The position numbers were made by a program, and so were the translations under genes. Positions 25,370-34,478 of a DNA stretch of 64,000 nucleotides are shown here, piece by piece; the stretch's first letter is position 1; every line of letters begins with the position of its first letter. Origin of the DNA: an uncultured bacterium (GTDB lineage: Bacteria; Verrucomicrobiota; Verrucomicrobiia; Verrucomicrobiales; V1-33); contig CAJBME010000345.1 in the NCBI GenBank assembly GCA_903954065.1, positions 1 to 64,000 of the forward strand. The letters are read 5' to 3'. The notes under the pieces were generated by a model. It saw only the letters and a list, made by a program, of their open reading frames with translations, was not told the DNA's origin and did not search any database.

Positions 25370-27115
25370 TTAAAATTCGGTCCAGAGTCGGAAAGTCAGA
25401 CGCCAGTCCCCCTCCTCAGTGCGCCCCTGATCAATCAGCGGAAACCCGGCATCGAGCGATCCATGGAAATGGTTCGCAAATTCAAAGCGCGTCCCGATCC
25501 CGACACTCGCCAAATCAAACCGGTCTTCCTGTTCCGGAAGCGGATCGTTCAGTGTCAGCAGCCCGCCTTCCAGAAAAGCATGAAACCGCCACTCGTGCGG
25601 CGCTGCCGCGGGCTCGCTCCCACCACCGGCTGCCTCTTCCTTTCCCTCAACACGACGCCGCTTCAACAACGAGGGAGAACGTAACTCCATCGTCCCAAAC
25701 ACAGCATTGTCCCCTAACGCCTCGGACTCAAGATAGCCGCGCACACTGCCCAACCCGCCCGCTGCAAACTGCTCGCTGTTGATCAGCGGCTGGCTCGCCA
25801 ACTGCCCCTGCGCCTTAAAGTAAATCTCCGCGCCGCCCGGAAGCTCGCGCGTGTGCGCGGCATCACCACGCCACTGGATCCAACTCCCCCGTGCATCAAA
25901 TCGCTTGTTGTCATACTCACCCCAGTCCGCCCCCAGCCCCCGCAGCCCCATCGTCACCGCCATATTTAAATCAGTCTGGCCGCCCCGGTGCATCCACACC
26001 GCGCCATACCCAGCCGTCATGGGATAATAATCAATCGGAGTACTAAACTCATCCACCCCCAGCGACACGTCCTCTTCAAATTTTTTGTAGTCCATCCCCA
26101 CACTCAGATTCTGGGAAAACTTTTCCGCACCCGGCAGCGTGAAACCCACCCGACCCCCGACGACATACCCGCGACCAGCCACCGCTGAACCACCCAACGT
26201 ACTCACATTGCTGTCCTGCTTGGTGCCCATCACCATCAAACTCATCCCGTCCACCGCCGACACCGGCGCCAGATAATAACCGGAGTACACTTTCGCATCG
26301 TCGATCCGCTCGGGAGCCACCTGGAAACTGAAACCTGCCGCATGACCGGCCTGCCACAGATTGGAGTAACTCAAGGCCCCATTGATCCGGAGCTCCGTCG
26401 TATCCGGGCTGAATCGGTTGTTCAACTCCAGACTGCCCTTCAGCGGCAGCGAATCCTTCACTACCAAATCAATATCCACCGTGTCGGGCTCAACCCCGGG
26501 CTTTAACTCCGGCGAAATGCGCCGGTCAGGCCACTTGTTCAGCGCAATCAAGTCACGCTGCACTTCCGTAAAATTCGGAACGGTGCCCTCCGCCATCGAG
26601 GCCGCGCCCGCCTTGATCGCATCAGGAGAAAAATAACGCGATCCACGCACCCGGAGCCGCCCCACTTTCTGCTCCAACACCTGCAGGACAATAATCCCCC
26701 GACGACCACTCTGCTGCGGCACCAGCACTCCCACCGTCTGGTACCCACGGTCACGATAAGCCTTCTCCAAAGCCGCCCGAGCCCCCTCAACATCATCATT
26801 CGTCCGGCCCGGACCAAGAAAAGGATAAACCGCCCGCTCCACCTCCACCCGCGGCAACCGAGTCGCTCCTGTCACCCGGTACTCACGAATGTACAAACGA
26901 GGCACCACCTCCGGTGAAGGCAAGCCCAACGCCGCCTCCTGCACCGCGGTCAACGCCGGTGGCAAATCAGGTTCGCCCGCCGCCCGCAGCCCGCCCGCCC
27001 CCGGGAAAATCCACTCACCCGCCCCCAGCAACAACGCCCCAACCATCCATCCCACCTTCGTGGAAACAGAAGACAGGCTGGTCGCGGCCGCAGTTGGACA
27101 GAGGTTCGATTTCAC
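25370..27115 (-). CDS. TpsB/ShlB-FhaC family two-partner-secretion outer-membrane transporter
   Basis: 581 residues starting at a GTG (27115) preceded by GAGGAA nine bases upstream. An export signal (VGWMVGALLLGAGEWIFPGA) leads to a first POTRA-like domain (about 75-155: YIREYRVTGATRLPRVEVER, YRDRGYQTVGVLVPQQSGRR). A second follows (about 160-245: VGRLRVRGSRYFSPDAIKAG, VDIDLVVKDSLPLKGSLELN). The barrel carries the Omp85-family loop-6 motif GLGSVRGYLESEALGDNAVF and ends with an aromatic strand (WRLTFRLWTEF). It secretes the TpsA exoprotein encoded in the same operon. It is the first gene of the operon, and a Pho-box-like site lies 57-74 bp upstream. Confidence 0.94.
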   Translation of the reverse strand: MKSNLCPTAAATSLSSVSTKVGWMVGALLLGAGEWIFPGAGGLRAAGEPDLPPALTAVQEAALGLPSPEVVPRLYIREYRVTGATRLPRVEVERAVYPFLGPGRTNDDVEGARAALEKAYRDRGYQTVGVLVPQQSGRRGIIVLQVLEQKVGRLRVRGSRYFSPDAIKAGAASMAEGTVPNFTEVQRDLIALNKWPDRRISPELKPGVEPDTVDIDLVVKDSLPLKGSLELNNRFSPDTTELRINGALSYSNLWQAGHAAGFSFQVAPERIDDAKVYSGYYLAPVSAVDGMSLMVMGTKQDSNVSTLGGSAVAGRGYVVGGRVGFTLPGAEKFSQNLSVGMDYKKFEEDVSLGVDEFSTPIDYYPMTAGYGAVWMHRGGQTDLNMAVTMGLRGLGADWGEYDNKRFDARGSWIQWRGDAAHTRELPGGAEIYFKAQGQLASQPLINSEQFAAGGLGSVRGYLESEALGDNAVFGTMELRSPSLLKRRRVEGKEEAAGGGSEPAAAPHEWRFHAFLEGGLLTLNDPLPEQEDRFDLASVGIGTRFEFANHFHGSLDAGFPLIDQGRTEEGDWRLTFRLWTEF

Positions 27116-27171
27116 AATTCAAGCTTCCTCATACTTGCATCGAACACGGCGAGTCTCTCAAGATGACGATT

Positions 27172-27189
27172 GTGACGGTTATGTGACAT
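27172..27189 (-). promoter_or_regulatory. Pho-box-like site upstream of the TPS/Ton operon
   Basis: On the minus strand the site reads ATGTCACATAACCGTCAC. It matches the E. coli Pho box CTGTCATAAATCTGTCAC at 13 of 18 positions, with the two TGTCA/CGTCA half-sites exactly 11 bp apart. Two of the five mismatches are A/T exchanges in the spacer. A third GTCAT word follows after another 9 bp (plus-strand TGAC at 27164). It ends 57 bp before the GTG of tpsB and points in the direction of transcription, where PhoB would replace a -35 element. No strong -10 was recognised. More TGTCA words lie upstream at 27248-27277. Confidence 0.5.
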
Positions 27190-27353
27190 GATCCGCACGG
27201 TCCTCATCACACGCCGGAATTCCCATCATCGTGTCTTCACTTTCCGTGTGACAAATTCGTCATAAAGTGACTGACACTACCTGTTTTCGATCAGTAAAAT
27301 ACCACGCCCACCCGGCCGGAATAACTCGATCCAACCGGCGCGTCCATTCGATG

Positions 27354-27614
27354 TTAAATCGAACCCAATGATATCCTCGAAGCCTCACTGTCCGACGTTT
27401 CTTGTGATAACACTGTCGCGGAAACCTCTAATGATCTTGAGCTTGTGCTCTCTCTCTTTTTGCGCTTGACCTCGCGGCACTCAGCCCTCAGCGCCGCCTG
27501 ACGCCACTTGATCCACCGAATGATCCCCCGCGGCACACTGACTTCCACAGGCGCCTGATCACCATCAGCCGTCGATGGCATTCCATCCGGAACTCTATCC
27601 TTTGAAGGCGACAT
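27354..27614 (-). CDS. Possible small basic protein, unknown
   Basis: An 86-residue frame from the ATG at 27614 (16 more residues if started at 27662). The central part, VPRGIIRWIKWRQAALRAEC, is amphipathic and basic and is followed by a Lys/Arg/Glu stretch and a Ser-rich tail. No Shine-Dalgarno is visible, no family is recognised, and the region 27116-27837 is otherwise empty of genes. It may be a real small gene or a chance frame. Listed because nothing else explains these bases. Confidence 0.3.
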   Translation of the reverse strand: MSPSKDRVPDGMPSTADGDQAPVEVSVPRGIIRWIKWRQAALRAECREVKRKKRESTSSRSLEVSATVLSQETSDSEASRISLGSI

Positions 27615-27837
27615 GAATAATGACTCAGGTGGGTTAAAACAGACCGTATTAAGACCCTCCACTCATGGAGAATGAGCAGAAAAGGTGCATACGGCTTCAA
27701 TTTAATCCCATAGCTCACGTTTCACCCGATGCGGAGAAGTTTACGGCAACAAATACGTCACCAAAGGCTTAAGCCATCATCCGTTTCCTCATGCCAGCCC
27801 GCCTGCGGCTCCGCAAGCACCGCCCATGGTGTCCCGT

Positions 27838-29052
27838 TTATTGAGCGCTGCGCTCGTAGCGACTAGCGTACCCACCAAGCAGCGCCAGCGCCTGGCCCAC
27901 AAGATAAAGCGACCCGCAAATGAGCACTGGCGGATGCCCTACCCCGCGCGGCACCACGGCCAGCGCCTCCTCAAGGGTCGCCGTCATCATGGCCTCAGGA
28001 GCGGCCGCGGCCAGTTCAGAAGCAGGCACGGCGCGCGGACTGTCCACCGTGGTCAAAATCAAACGCTCCGCCAGTCCGGAAAGAATAGAGAGCATTTCAG
28101 CATGGTCTTTACAGGCCACGGCCCCGAAAATAATCACCGGTTTCTCGTCGCCGAAAATTTCCCGCCAGGCGACCAACAGCGCTTTGGCTCCATGAGGATT
28201 GTGCGCGCCATCCAGCACCACACGACCGTCGCCCCCCAGCCGCTGCATCCGTCCCGGCCACTCCACCTGCGCCAGAGCCCCGGCGGGAGCCACCAGTCCA
28301 GCCGCATCCATGGCCGCCAGAGCCACCGCCGCATTCCACCGCTGATGACTTCCAGCCAGCGAAACCGGCCCCAGCCAAGGGGACTCAACCCGCGTCAGCG
28401 GCGCACCCCGCTCATGCGCCACCCGCTCGATCACTGCCATCGCTTCTGGATCCTGCGGCGCCGTCACCACCGGCACCCCAGGCTTGATAATCCCAGCTTT
28501 CTCTAGGGCAATTTTACCAATGGTCTCCCCCAGCCACTGCGTGTGATCCAGACCAATCGCCGTGATAACACTGACCCGAGGCGTCAGGACATTGGTGGCA
28601 TCAAGGCGCCCCCCAAGCCCGGCTTCCAAGACTAAAACCTGTGCTCCCGCATCCCGGAACCACCACAAAGCCAATGCCGTCGTAATTTCAAAAAACGTCG
28701 GATGCGGATCCCACCCACTGATCTTTTCACGAATAATCCGCAACCGCCGCGCCGCCTCCACCTCAGGAATCGGCTCGCCATTGACCCGAATACGCTCCGT
28801 AAAATGAATCAAATGCGGCGACGTAAACAACCCAGTCGAATGAAACCCCGCCCGGCTCACCGCATCAAGCATGGCACACGTCGACCCCTTGCCATTGGTG
28901 CCAGCCACATGAATGATGCGCTGCGCCTTGCCTGGCAACCCGATCAGCTCAATGAGCCGACGCATGTTTTCCAGCCCCAGCTTGATCCCGAACAACTGCG
29001 TCCCGTAAAGCCACTCCAGCTCACGGGAAAAAGCAGACGACGACGGACCCAT
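27838..29052 (-). CDS. folC: Folylpolyglutamate synthase / dihydrofolate synthase
   Basis: 404 residues from the ATG at 29052; an in-frame GTG at 29073 would add seven. FolC adds glutamate to dihydropteroate and folates in the cytoplasm using ATP. The Mur-ligase-type P-loop GTNGKGSTCAMLD lies near residue 55, followed by FTSPHLIHFTERIRVNGEPI, then FFEITTALALWWF and EAGLGGRLDATN, all conserved in FolC. The C-terminal domain contains DGAHNPHGAKAL. The length is normal for the family. The gene runs in the same direction as the upstream hypothetical gene and murJ with an 86-bp gap. Confidence 0.96.
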   Translation of the reverse strand: MGPSSSAFSRELEWLYGTQLFGIKLGLENMRRLIELIGLPGKAQRIIHVAGTNGKGSTCAMLDAVSRAGFHSTGLFTSPHLIHFTERIRVNGEPIPEVEAARRLRIIREKISGWDPHPTFFEITTALALWWFRDAGAQVLVLEAGLGGRLDATNVLTPRVSVITAIGLDHTQWLGETIGKIALEKAGIIKPGVPVVTAPQDPEAMAVIERVAHERGAPLTRVESPWLGPVSLAGSHQRWNAAVALAAMDAAGLVAPAGALAQVEWPGRMQRLGGDGRVVLDGAHNPHGAKALLVAWREIFGDEKPVIIFGAVACKDHAEMLSILSGLAERLILTTVDSPRAVPASELAAAAPEAMMTATLEEALAVVPRGVGHPPVLICGSLYLVGQALALLGGYASRYERSAQ

Positions 29053-29138
29053 GGACGCAATCGAATCAGACACAGTTCGACAGTTGTTTTAAACCGGTAT
29101 GTGCAAAGAGCAAAAGATCATAACCCGCCCCGTACCAC

Positions 29139-29717
29139 TCAATCTTTCAATTGCCGCGCGTTGTTCTGCATTTGTTCGATCATCGGAAGCAGCTGCAATT
29201 TGGCATCCGGCGGCAGTGAATCGTAAAATGTTCCCAGACCTTTTTCAGAAATTTGTTTAATCAAGGCCGGGCCCGCCGCTTCCATCAAGAGTTTGGCCGG
29301 AGAATCAGCGATATTTTCCAGCAATTCTCGGCGGCTGCGCTCCAAATTTTTGACCCGCTCCCGTTCGTCCATCCGGCCAAATCCGTCCAGTAGTTCACGG
29401 AACCCACGCGGCAACGAGCGCTCGATGAAGTCAGACTTCTCCTCGTTCGTCAGTCCAGCGAGAAAGCTTTCAAACTCCCCGCCCGCACCAGCCGCCCGCA
29501 GCTCGCGCTTCTGCAGGAATGGAAGCCGCACATAATCTGAGGCAACTCGTTCAACCACACGAGCGCGCGGTTCGCTAGCAAACGGCTCGCTCCCGATATA
29601 CGCCAGTAGCTTGCCAGCCGTCGGAATCGAGGCGTCAACGAGGCGTGACGTCGCGGCCACGGCGGACCAGACGAGCGCCAGAGCGATCACAGCATGCATG
29701 ACAAAACGGCGTTTCAT
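29139..29717 (-). CDS. Membrane-anchored hypothetical protein coupled to murJ
   Basis: 192 residues with one N-terminal membrane helix (VMHAVIALALVWSAVAA). The rest is helical and charged, with FLAGLTNEEKSDFIERSLPR, GFRELLDGFGRMDERERVKN and LMEAAGPALIKQISEKGLGT. I do not recognise a named family, though similar anchored helical proteins follow murJ in related genomes as far as I recall. Its start overlaps the murJ stop by 4 bp (ATGA), implying translational coupling and a possible accessory role in the envelope. Confidence 0.75.
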   Translation of the reverse strand: MKRRFVMHAVIALALVWSAVAATSRLVDASIPTAGKLLAYIGSEPFASEPRARVVERVASDYVRLPFLQKRELRAAGAGGEFESFLAGLTNEEKSDFIERSLPRGFRELLDGFGRMDERERVKNLERSRRELLENIADSPAKLLMEAAGPALIKQISEKGLGTFYDSLPPDAKLQLLPMIEQMQNNARQLKD

Positions 29718-31393
29718 GATCCTTGTGTACGCCCGAATCGGCGTTTCAGCAACGCCGTGAAATCACCAGCCTCCGTGACCCGCAGCACCCCACACACAAA
29801 AAAATACGTCGCCGCCGCCATCATGATCGTGCCAACCAGAGCCAAAAGTCGCACCCCGAAGGTCAGCTCCGGCCAATGGGCTAGAAACCACCACTTGGGC
29901 GCAACACACACCAGCAGCATGGCCGCCGCCGCCACCCCAATCCGCACCAACCCGTTCCACGTGACACGAGTGTCCAAACCACCCGCAAACCGCCGCATCG
30001 CCACATAACTCACCCCAAAATTCAATGCCAACCCCGCCGCCGTCGCCCACGCCAACGCAGCATGATCCCACTTCAAAACAAACACCGTGAATGAGTTGAC
30101 AATAATGTTGAAAAGAATCATCCCCAGACTGACCACCATGGGGAAAAACCGCTTGTCGATAGCAAAAAACGCCGGCTGTACGACTTTCAGCGCCGCATAA
30201 AATAACAACCCAAACGCATAAGCCTGCAGCACACGAGCGCTCTGCCACACGTCCGCCGCCCCATAACGACCATGCTCGAAAATCACGCTGAGAATCTCCT
30301 GGGCAAAAAGCGCCAGCCCAGCCGCACAGGGAACCACCAAAAATAAGACGAGCCTCAACCCTTTGGCCAGAACTTCCCGGAAAGCAGGCGTGATCCCGTC
30401 CGCCGCCGCCCGCGAAAGCGCCGGCAATGTGACCGTCGCCACCGCCACCCCAAACAATCCCAGTGGCAACTGCTGTAGCCGCTGCGCCAATTGCAGCCAC
30501 GTCTTGGCCGAGGCCTCACCCCACGTAAAACTCGCAAAAATACTGTTAATCTGAACGTTTATCTGCACCCCTCCCGCCGCAATCAACGACGGCCACATCA
30601 ACCGCAATACCTCCCGCACACCGTCATCCCTCCAACCGAAATCAGGACGATACCGAAACCCCACCCGCCGCAACGCCGGCCACTGAATCATAAATTGACA
30701 CAGCCCGCCAATCAAGGTGCCCACCGCAAAACTCGCCAACGACGTCCACGAAATCTCGCCACGCCGGAAACCAGGGTCCAACAGCCACGCCAGTGAAAAC
30801 CCGCCCACAATACAACCCAGATTAAAAAAAGCCGAGGCCACCGCCGGTACGAAAAATTTCTTTTTCGCATTCAGAATCCCCATCGCCAGCGCCGTCAGCG
30901 AAACGATCGCAATAAATGGATACATGATCTGCGCCAGCGAGGCCGCCAATTCCTGCTTCCATGGCGCCCAGCCCGGCACCAGCAATCGCGTCAAGGGCAA
31001 CGCCACCACAATGCCGACCAGCGAAACCACACTCATGAAACACGCCGCCAACGTGAACATCTTCCGCCCCAGCCGCCACGCCGCTTCTTCCCCTTCATTC
31101 TTTAGCTTTTTCGAAAACGTCGTCACAAAGGCCGTACTCAAAGCCCCCTCCGCAAAAAGATCGCGCAACATGTTGGGCGTACCAAAGGCCTGCGCAAAAA
31201 TCCCGTTGTACAACGCTCCAAATTTGCTCGTCAACACCTGGTCCCGCACCAACCCCAGCAACCGACTGCATAAGACCGCCAACGAAACGACACTCGTCGA
31301 CTTCGCAGCCGTCGCCACATCGCGGTTCACCGCCGAGCCTCCCGTGGCACGGGTCGGCGGCGTCAAGGAATCTGGTGGTGGCAGGTCAGCCAT
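29714..31393 (-). CDS. murJ: Lipid II flippase MurJ (MviN)
   Basis: 559 residues, a polytopic MOP-superfamily protein with about 14 membrane helices. After a Ser/Thr-rich 40-residue N-terminal extension comes STSVVSLAVLCSRLLGLVRD, then FGALYNGIFAQAFGTPNMLR and LFAEGALSTAFVTTF, which match the MurJ signature including the Arg-containing first helix and the PNMLRDLFAEGA motif. Later segments such as LGLFGVAVATVTLPALSRAA and VIFEHGRYGAADV are also typical. It flips lipid-linked peptidoglycan precursors across the inner membrane. Confidence 0.96.
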   Translation of the reverse strand: MADLPPPDSLTPPTRATGGSAVNRDVATAAKSTSVVSLAVLCSRLLGLVRDQVLTSKFGALYNGIFAQAFGTPNMLRDLFAEGALSTAFVTTFSKKLKNEGEEAAWRLGRKMFTLAACFMSVVSLVGIVVALPLTRLLVPGWAPWKQELAASLAQIMYPFIAIVSLTALAMGILNAKKKFFVPAVASAFFNLGCIVGGFSLAWLLDPGFRRGEISWTSLASFAVGTLIGGLCQFMIQWPALRRVGFRYRPDFGWRDDGVREVLRLMWPSLIAAGGVQINVQINSIFASFTWGEASAKTWLQLAQRLQQLPLGLFGVAVATVTLPALSRAAADGITPAFREVLAKGLRLVLFLVVPCAAGLALFAQEILSVIFEHGRYGAADVWQSARVLQAYAFGLLFYAALKVVQPAFFAIDKRFFPMVVSLGMILFNIIVNSFTVFVLKWDHAALAWATAAGLALNFGVSYVAMRRFAGGLDTRVTWNGLVRIGVAAAAMLLVCVAPKWWFLAHWPELTFGVRLLALVGTIMMAAATYFFVCGVLRVTEAGDFTALLKRRFGRTQGS

Positions 31394-31522
31394 AAGAAAA
31401 CGAACTCTGGCCCGGAAACCGCCATCGCGCGCAAAGAAAATGTGACTTCACGCCGGCTCCAAGAATCGCCAACGACTGGAGCCCTCGCCATCACGCCAAG
31501 AAGTCTCGGGAAAATGAATTGC

Positions 31523-32260
31523 TTACCGGTTGGAATCAGGCGGAGGAGAGTCGGGAAACCGAATATCCTCTATCCGCGCGGGTTGGGCCGGGTCGCTCGT
31601 CTGCTCCGGCGAAAAATTCTTCATCCCAGTCACCAAAAGCGATCCAAAACCAAAAACCACCACCGCACACACCACAGCTAAAAACAAAAGGATCAACGCC
31701 ATAAACAGAGCGTGAAAGTAAAAATATTTTGCCATGTCCACATTGACTTGTTCTAATGAACGAGCATCTCCCGCGGCATGGGCTTTCTCAAGGCTGCCGA
31801 CCACCCGCATCAACGCCACCCCAGCCAGTATCAACACCAGCCCCCCCAACGCCATCGGCAAGAACAAGACGCCGATGACGATCAACATAACCGCGAGAAA
31901 TTTCACCGATCCCTTGCGCTGAAACAGCGGGGACGCCAACCGCCGCACCGCCGCCGGATCAGGAGCCGACACCGAGGCCCCGGCCGCCGTCGCCCGCCCC
32001 GCGGCCGTCAACGACGTCACCGCCGCCTCGCGCGCCAGCGCCGCCGATGGCCCGCCAATCATCGGCTGCGTCACCGCCGCAGCCGATGACATGAATAATG
32101 CCGGAAAAACCGAAGCCGCAGGCATCCATTCACTCATCCCCTCGCGCCACATCAATGTCTGCGCCGAAATCTGGCCCGACTGCACCAGCGCAGGCACATC
32201 CGGTTCATGGGCCGTGAACTGCTGCCCGGAGGAGGAAACGAATAGCCATTGCTGCATCAT
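31523..32260 (-). CDS. GYF_2-domain membrane protein
   Basis: 245 residues. Residues 1-55 are a GYF_2 (DUF4339-type) domain: WLFVSSSGQQFTAHEPDVPA, then LVQSGQISAQTLMWREGMSE and WMPA. Two or three hydrophobic segments follow (VKFLAVMLIVIGVLFLPMAL, LVLILAGVALMRV, FYFHALFMALILLFLAVVCA), and the C-terminus is a short soluble Asp/Pro-rich tail. GYF_2 domains are thought to bind proline-rich peptides and are often fused to membrane domains in bacteria. Its function here is unknown; it lies between murJ and rph on the same strand without tight coupling. Confidence 0.8.
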   Translation of the reverse strand: MMQQWLFVSSSGQQFTAHEPDVPALVQSGQISAQTLMWREGMSEWMPAASVFPALFMSSAAAVTQPMIGGPSAALAREAAVTSLTAAGRATAAGASVSAPDPAAVRRLASPLFQRKGSVKFLAVMLIVIGVLFLPMALGGLVLILAGVALMRVVGSLEKAHAAGDARSLEQVNVDMAKYFYFHALFMALILLFLAVVCAVVVFGFGSLLVTGMKNFSPEQTSDPAQPARIEDIRFPDSPPPDSNR

Positions 32261-32324
32261 TGGCGTTACCCCGAGGCAGCATCACGGTCAATGCGGAAGC
32301 ACCCCAGACAGCCCAGCCCATCAT

Positions 32325-33110
32325 TTACTTTTTTCCAAACATCTGGGCCAACCCAGCCAAAGCCTCGGGCGCCGCCGGAGTGCCGGCCGCCGCAATAGCC
32401 GAACGCTGCAATTCAATAAGCTCTGCAATACCACGACGCGCCAGCTCCAGCATCTCCGCCATCTGCGCACTCGTGAAGGTGGCCTCTTCACCACTCCCCT
32501 GCATCTCGACAAATTCACCTTTTTCCGTCATCACCACGTTAAAATCGGCCGCCGCATCCCGGTCCTCCACATAACACAAATCCAACAAGGCTGTGTCTTT
32601 GTACAGACCAGCACTAACCGCCGCCACCAGCTGGCGCAGCGGATTGCGCTTCACTTTTCCCTCTGCCACCAGCTTTTGCAAAGCCAACGCCACCGCCACA
32701 CTGGCCCCAGTAATCGCCGCCGTCCGCGTCCCGCCGTCAGCCTGCAAGACATCGCAGTCAATCCAAAGCGTGCGCGGCCCCAATGCCTCCAAATCCACCA
32801 CCGCCCGCAACGACCTCCCAATCAACCGCTGGATCTCCGAACTGCGACCATCAAGCTTGCCCGAGGAAATGTCGCGCCGCTTCCGGTCCAGCGTGGAATA
32901 AGGCAGCATCGAGTACTCAGCCGACAGCCAGCCCCCAGAAACATTTTGATACTTCATCCACGGTGGAATGCTTTCCTCAATGGTCGCCGCCACAATAACC
33001 CGGGTGTTGCCAAACCCCACCAAAACCGACCCCGCCGCATGGGGGGCAATAAACGGCAGAAATGTAACAGGGCGAAGCTGGTCAAGAGCGCGGGCGTCAG
33101 GTCGAATCAT
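32325..33110 (-). CDS. rph: Ribonuclease PH
   Basis: 261 residues, slightly longer than typical (about 240) owing to an Ala-rich C-terminal tail. It trims tRNA 3' ends phosphorolytically in the cytoplasm. Conserved elements are RPDARALDQLRPV, GSVLVGFGNTRVIVAATIEE, AEYSMLPYSTLDRKRRDISS, GRSSEIQRLIGRSLRAVVD, IDCDVLQADGGTRTAAITGA and EDRDAAADFNVVMTEKGEFV. The DGGTRTA and ADFNVVMT motifs contribute to the phosphate and metal sites in this family. Start ATG at 33110. Confidence 0.97.
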   Translation of the reverse strand: MIRPDARALDQLRPVTFLPFIAPHAAGSVLVGFGNTRVIVAATIEESIPPWMKYQNVSGGWLSAEYSMLPYSTLDRKRRDISSGKLDGRSSEIQRLIGRSLRAVVDLEALGPRTLWIDCDVLQADGGTRTAAITGASVAVALALQKLVAEGKVKRNPLRQLVAAVSAGLYKDTALLDLCYVEDRDAAADFNVVMTEKGEFVEMQGSGEEATFTSAQMAEMLELARRGIAELIELQRSAIAAAGTPAAPEALAGLAQMFGKK

Positions 33111-33167
33111 GGCGTCCAGAAAAGCGCGCAGTCACCAAAAAGGGAAGCAGAAAGGTGAGGTCTCGTT

Positions 33168-34382
33168 TCACCGCTCCGGCCACACCGCCGCAGGCCGCGC
33201 GGACCGCCGCTGCAACCATCGGCGCAGCTGCCCCTCCGCCAGTCGCGGATCCAGCCGGGCCAGCAAAAAATAAGCCACCTGCTGCTTCAATCGCTGCCAC
33301 CACGTGCGGTGCCCGCGCCACTGCTCAAGCGTCCAGGAACGGGAATGCCCAATATCCTCCTCAAATTGCTTCCACGCCTGGGCCGCCACTCCCGCATCCT
33401 CGATCCGCAGCATGACCTCGAAATTAATGCGCAAACTGCGTGGATCAAGATTCGAGGAGCCAATGTAAACCACGTCATCCAACAACAACACTTTGGCGTG
33501 CAGGATCTGCGGCTGGTATTCGTAAATCTCCACACCTCGCTCAAGAAAAAACCGGTAAATCGAGCGCGATGCCAGCTGCATCAACGGCACGTCCGTCGGC
33601 CCCGCCAACAAAATCCGCACCTCCACCCCACGGCGCTCCGGAGCCACCAGCTGGCGACGCAAACCCCGGCTCGGAAGAAAATAAGGCGAACAAATTCCCA
33701 CCCGGCGAGCTCGCTTCAAATCGCGCGCCACCGCTTCACGCAATGGATTGCGCCCAAACCCAGGGAAAATAAAAAGGGCCTCGACCTCCGCCCCGCAGGC
33801 CACCACGCCCGCACGGGGGCGCCGACGACCGCGGTGTCGCCATTGTTTTTCCCCAGCCAACGCCCACTGGGAATCAAACTCCCGCTGCAAACAAAAAACG
33901 ACCGGACCGCCAACCGCCACCCCGCCATCGCGCCATCCCTCCACCACCCCGTCCCCATTGTACTCAGAACCAATGTTGCAGCCGCCCACAAAAGCATCCT
34001 CCCGGTCAACCACCAATAATTTGCGGTGATTCCGAAACGACCACGTGCCCAGACTCGGCCGATTAAACCACTCAATGGCACCGCCAGCCGCCCGTAAACT
34101 GTCAAAGTATTCGCCAGGCAACGCCACCGACCCAAAGGCATCAAGCAAGATCCGCACCCGCACCCCACGCCCCGCCGCCGCCACCAAGGCCGCGCAAAAT
34201 TCGTCCCCCACTCCCCCCGCCTTAAACGCATACATCTCCAACAAAACCTCCAGCCGCGCCCCCCGAATAGCCTCCAGTTGCGCCTGCAAAAAAAGACGAC
34301 CCGAAGCCAGCCATCGAAACCGATGACGCTCCAACGGAGACCCATCGGCCGACAAACTGGGAACCGTCGCGCTCGTGGCCAT
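33168..34382 (-). CDS. Phospholipase D superfamily protein, cardiolipin-synthase-like
   Basis: 404 residues from the ATG at 34382; a frame extension to 34442 crosses a 14-bp tandem repeat and is unlikely. Two HKD motifs are intact: NHRKLLVVDREDAFVGGCNI and LHAKVLLLDDVVYIGSSNLD, each with H-x-K-x4-D. There is no N-terminal membrane segment, unlike ClsA, so it resembles ClsB/ClsC-type synthases. The expected reaction is phosphatidyl transfer to form cardiolipin. The C-terminus is basic (LKQQVAYFLLARLDPRLAEG and an Arg-rich end), suited to peripheral membrane binding. Confidence 0.88.
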   Translation of the reverse strand: MATSATVPSLSADGSPLERHRFRWLASGRLFLQAQLEAIRGARLEVLLEMYAFKAGGVGDEFCAALVAAAGRGVRVRILLDAFGSVALPGEYFDSLRAAGGAIEWFNRPSLGTWSFRNHRKLLVVDREDAFVGGCNIGSEYNGDGVVEGWRDGGVAVGGPVVFCLQREFDSQWALAGEKQWRHRGRRRPRAGVVACGAEVEALFIFPGFGRNPLREAVARDLKRARRVGICSPYFLPSRGLRRQLVAPERRGVEVRILLAGPTDVPLMQLASRSIYRFFLERGVEIYEYQPQILHAKVLLLDDVVYIGSSNLDPRSLRINFEVMLRIEDAGVAAQAWKQFEEDIGHSRSWTLEQWRGHRTWWQRLKQQVAYFLLARLDPRLAEGQLRRWLQRRSARPAAVWPER

Positions 34383-34417
34383 AAACAGCCACCCTGCACA
34401 GCTCCGCCGATCGCGCG

Positions 34418-34451
34418 AGCTCGACCACGCAAGCTCGACCACGCAAGCTCG
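34418..34451. repeat. 14-bp tandem repeat, about 2.5 copies
   Basis: The unit AGCTCGACCACGCA occurs at 34418-34431 and 34432-34445 and a third partial copy (AGCTCG) follows at 34446. It lies in the gap between the PLD-family gene and the upstream membrane-protein gene. Confidence 0.8.
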
Positions 34452-34478
34452 CCAGCCCCTCGCCAGCCGCCCGCCCGG

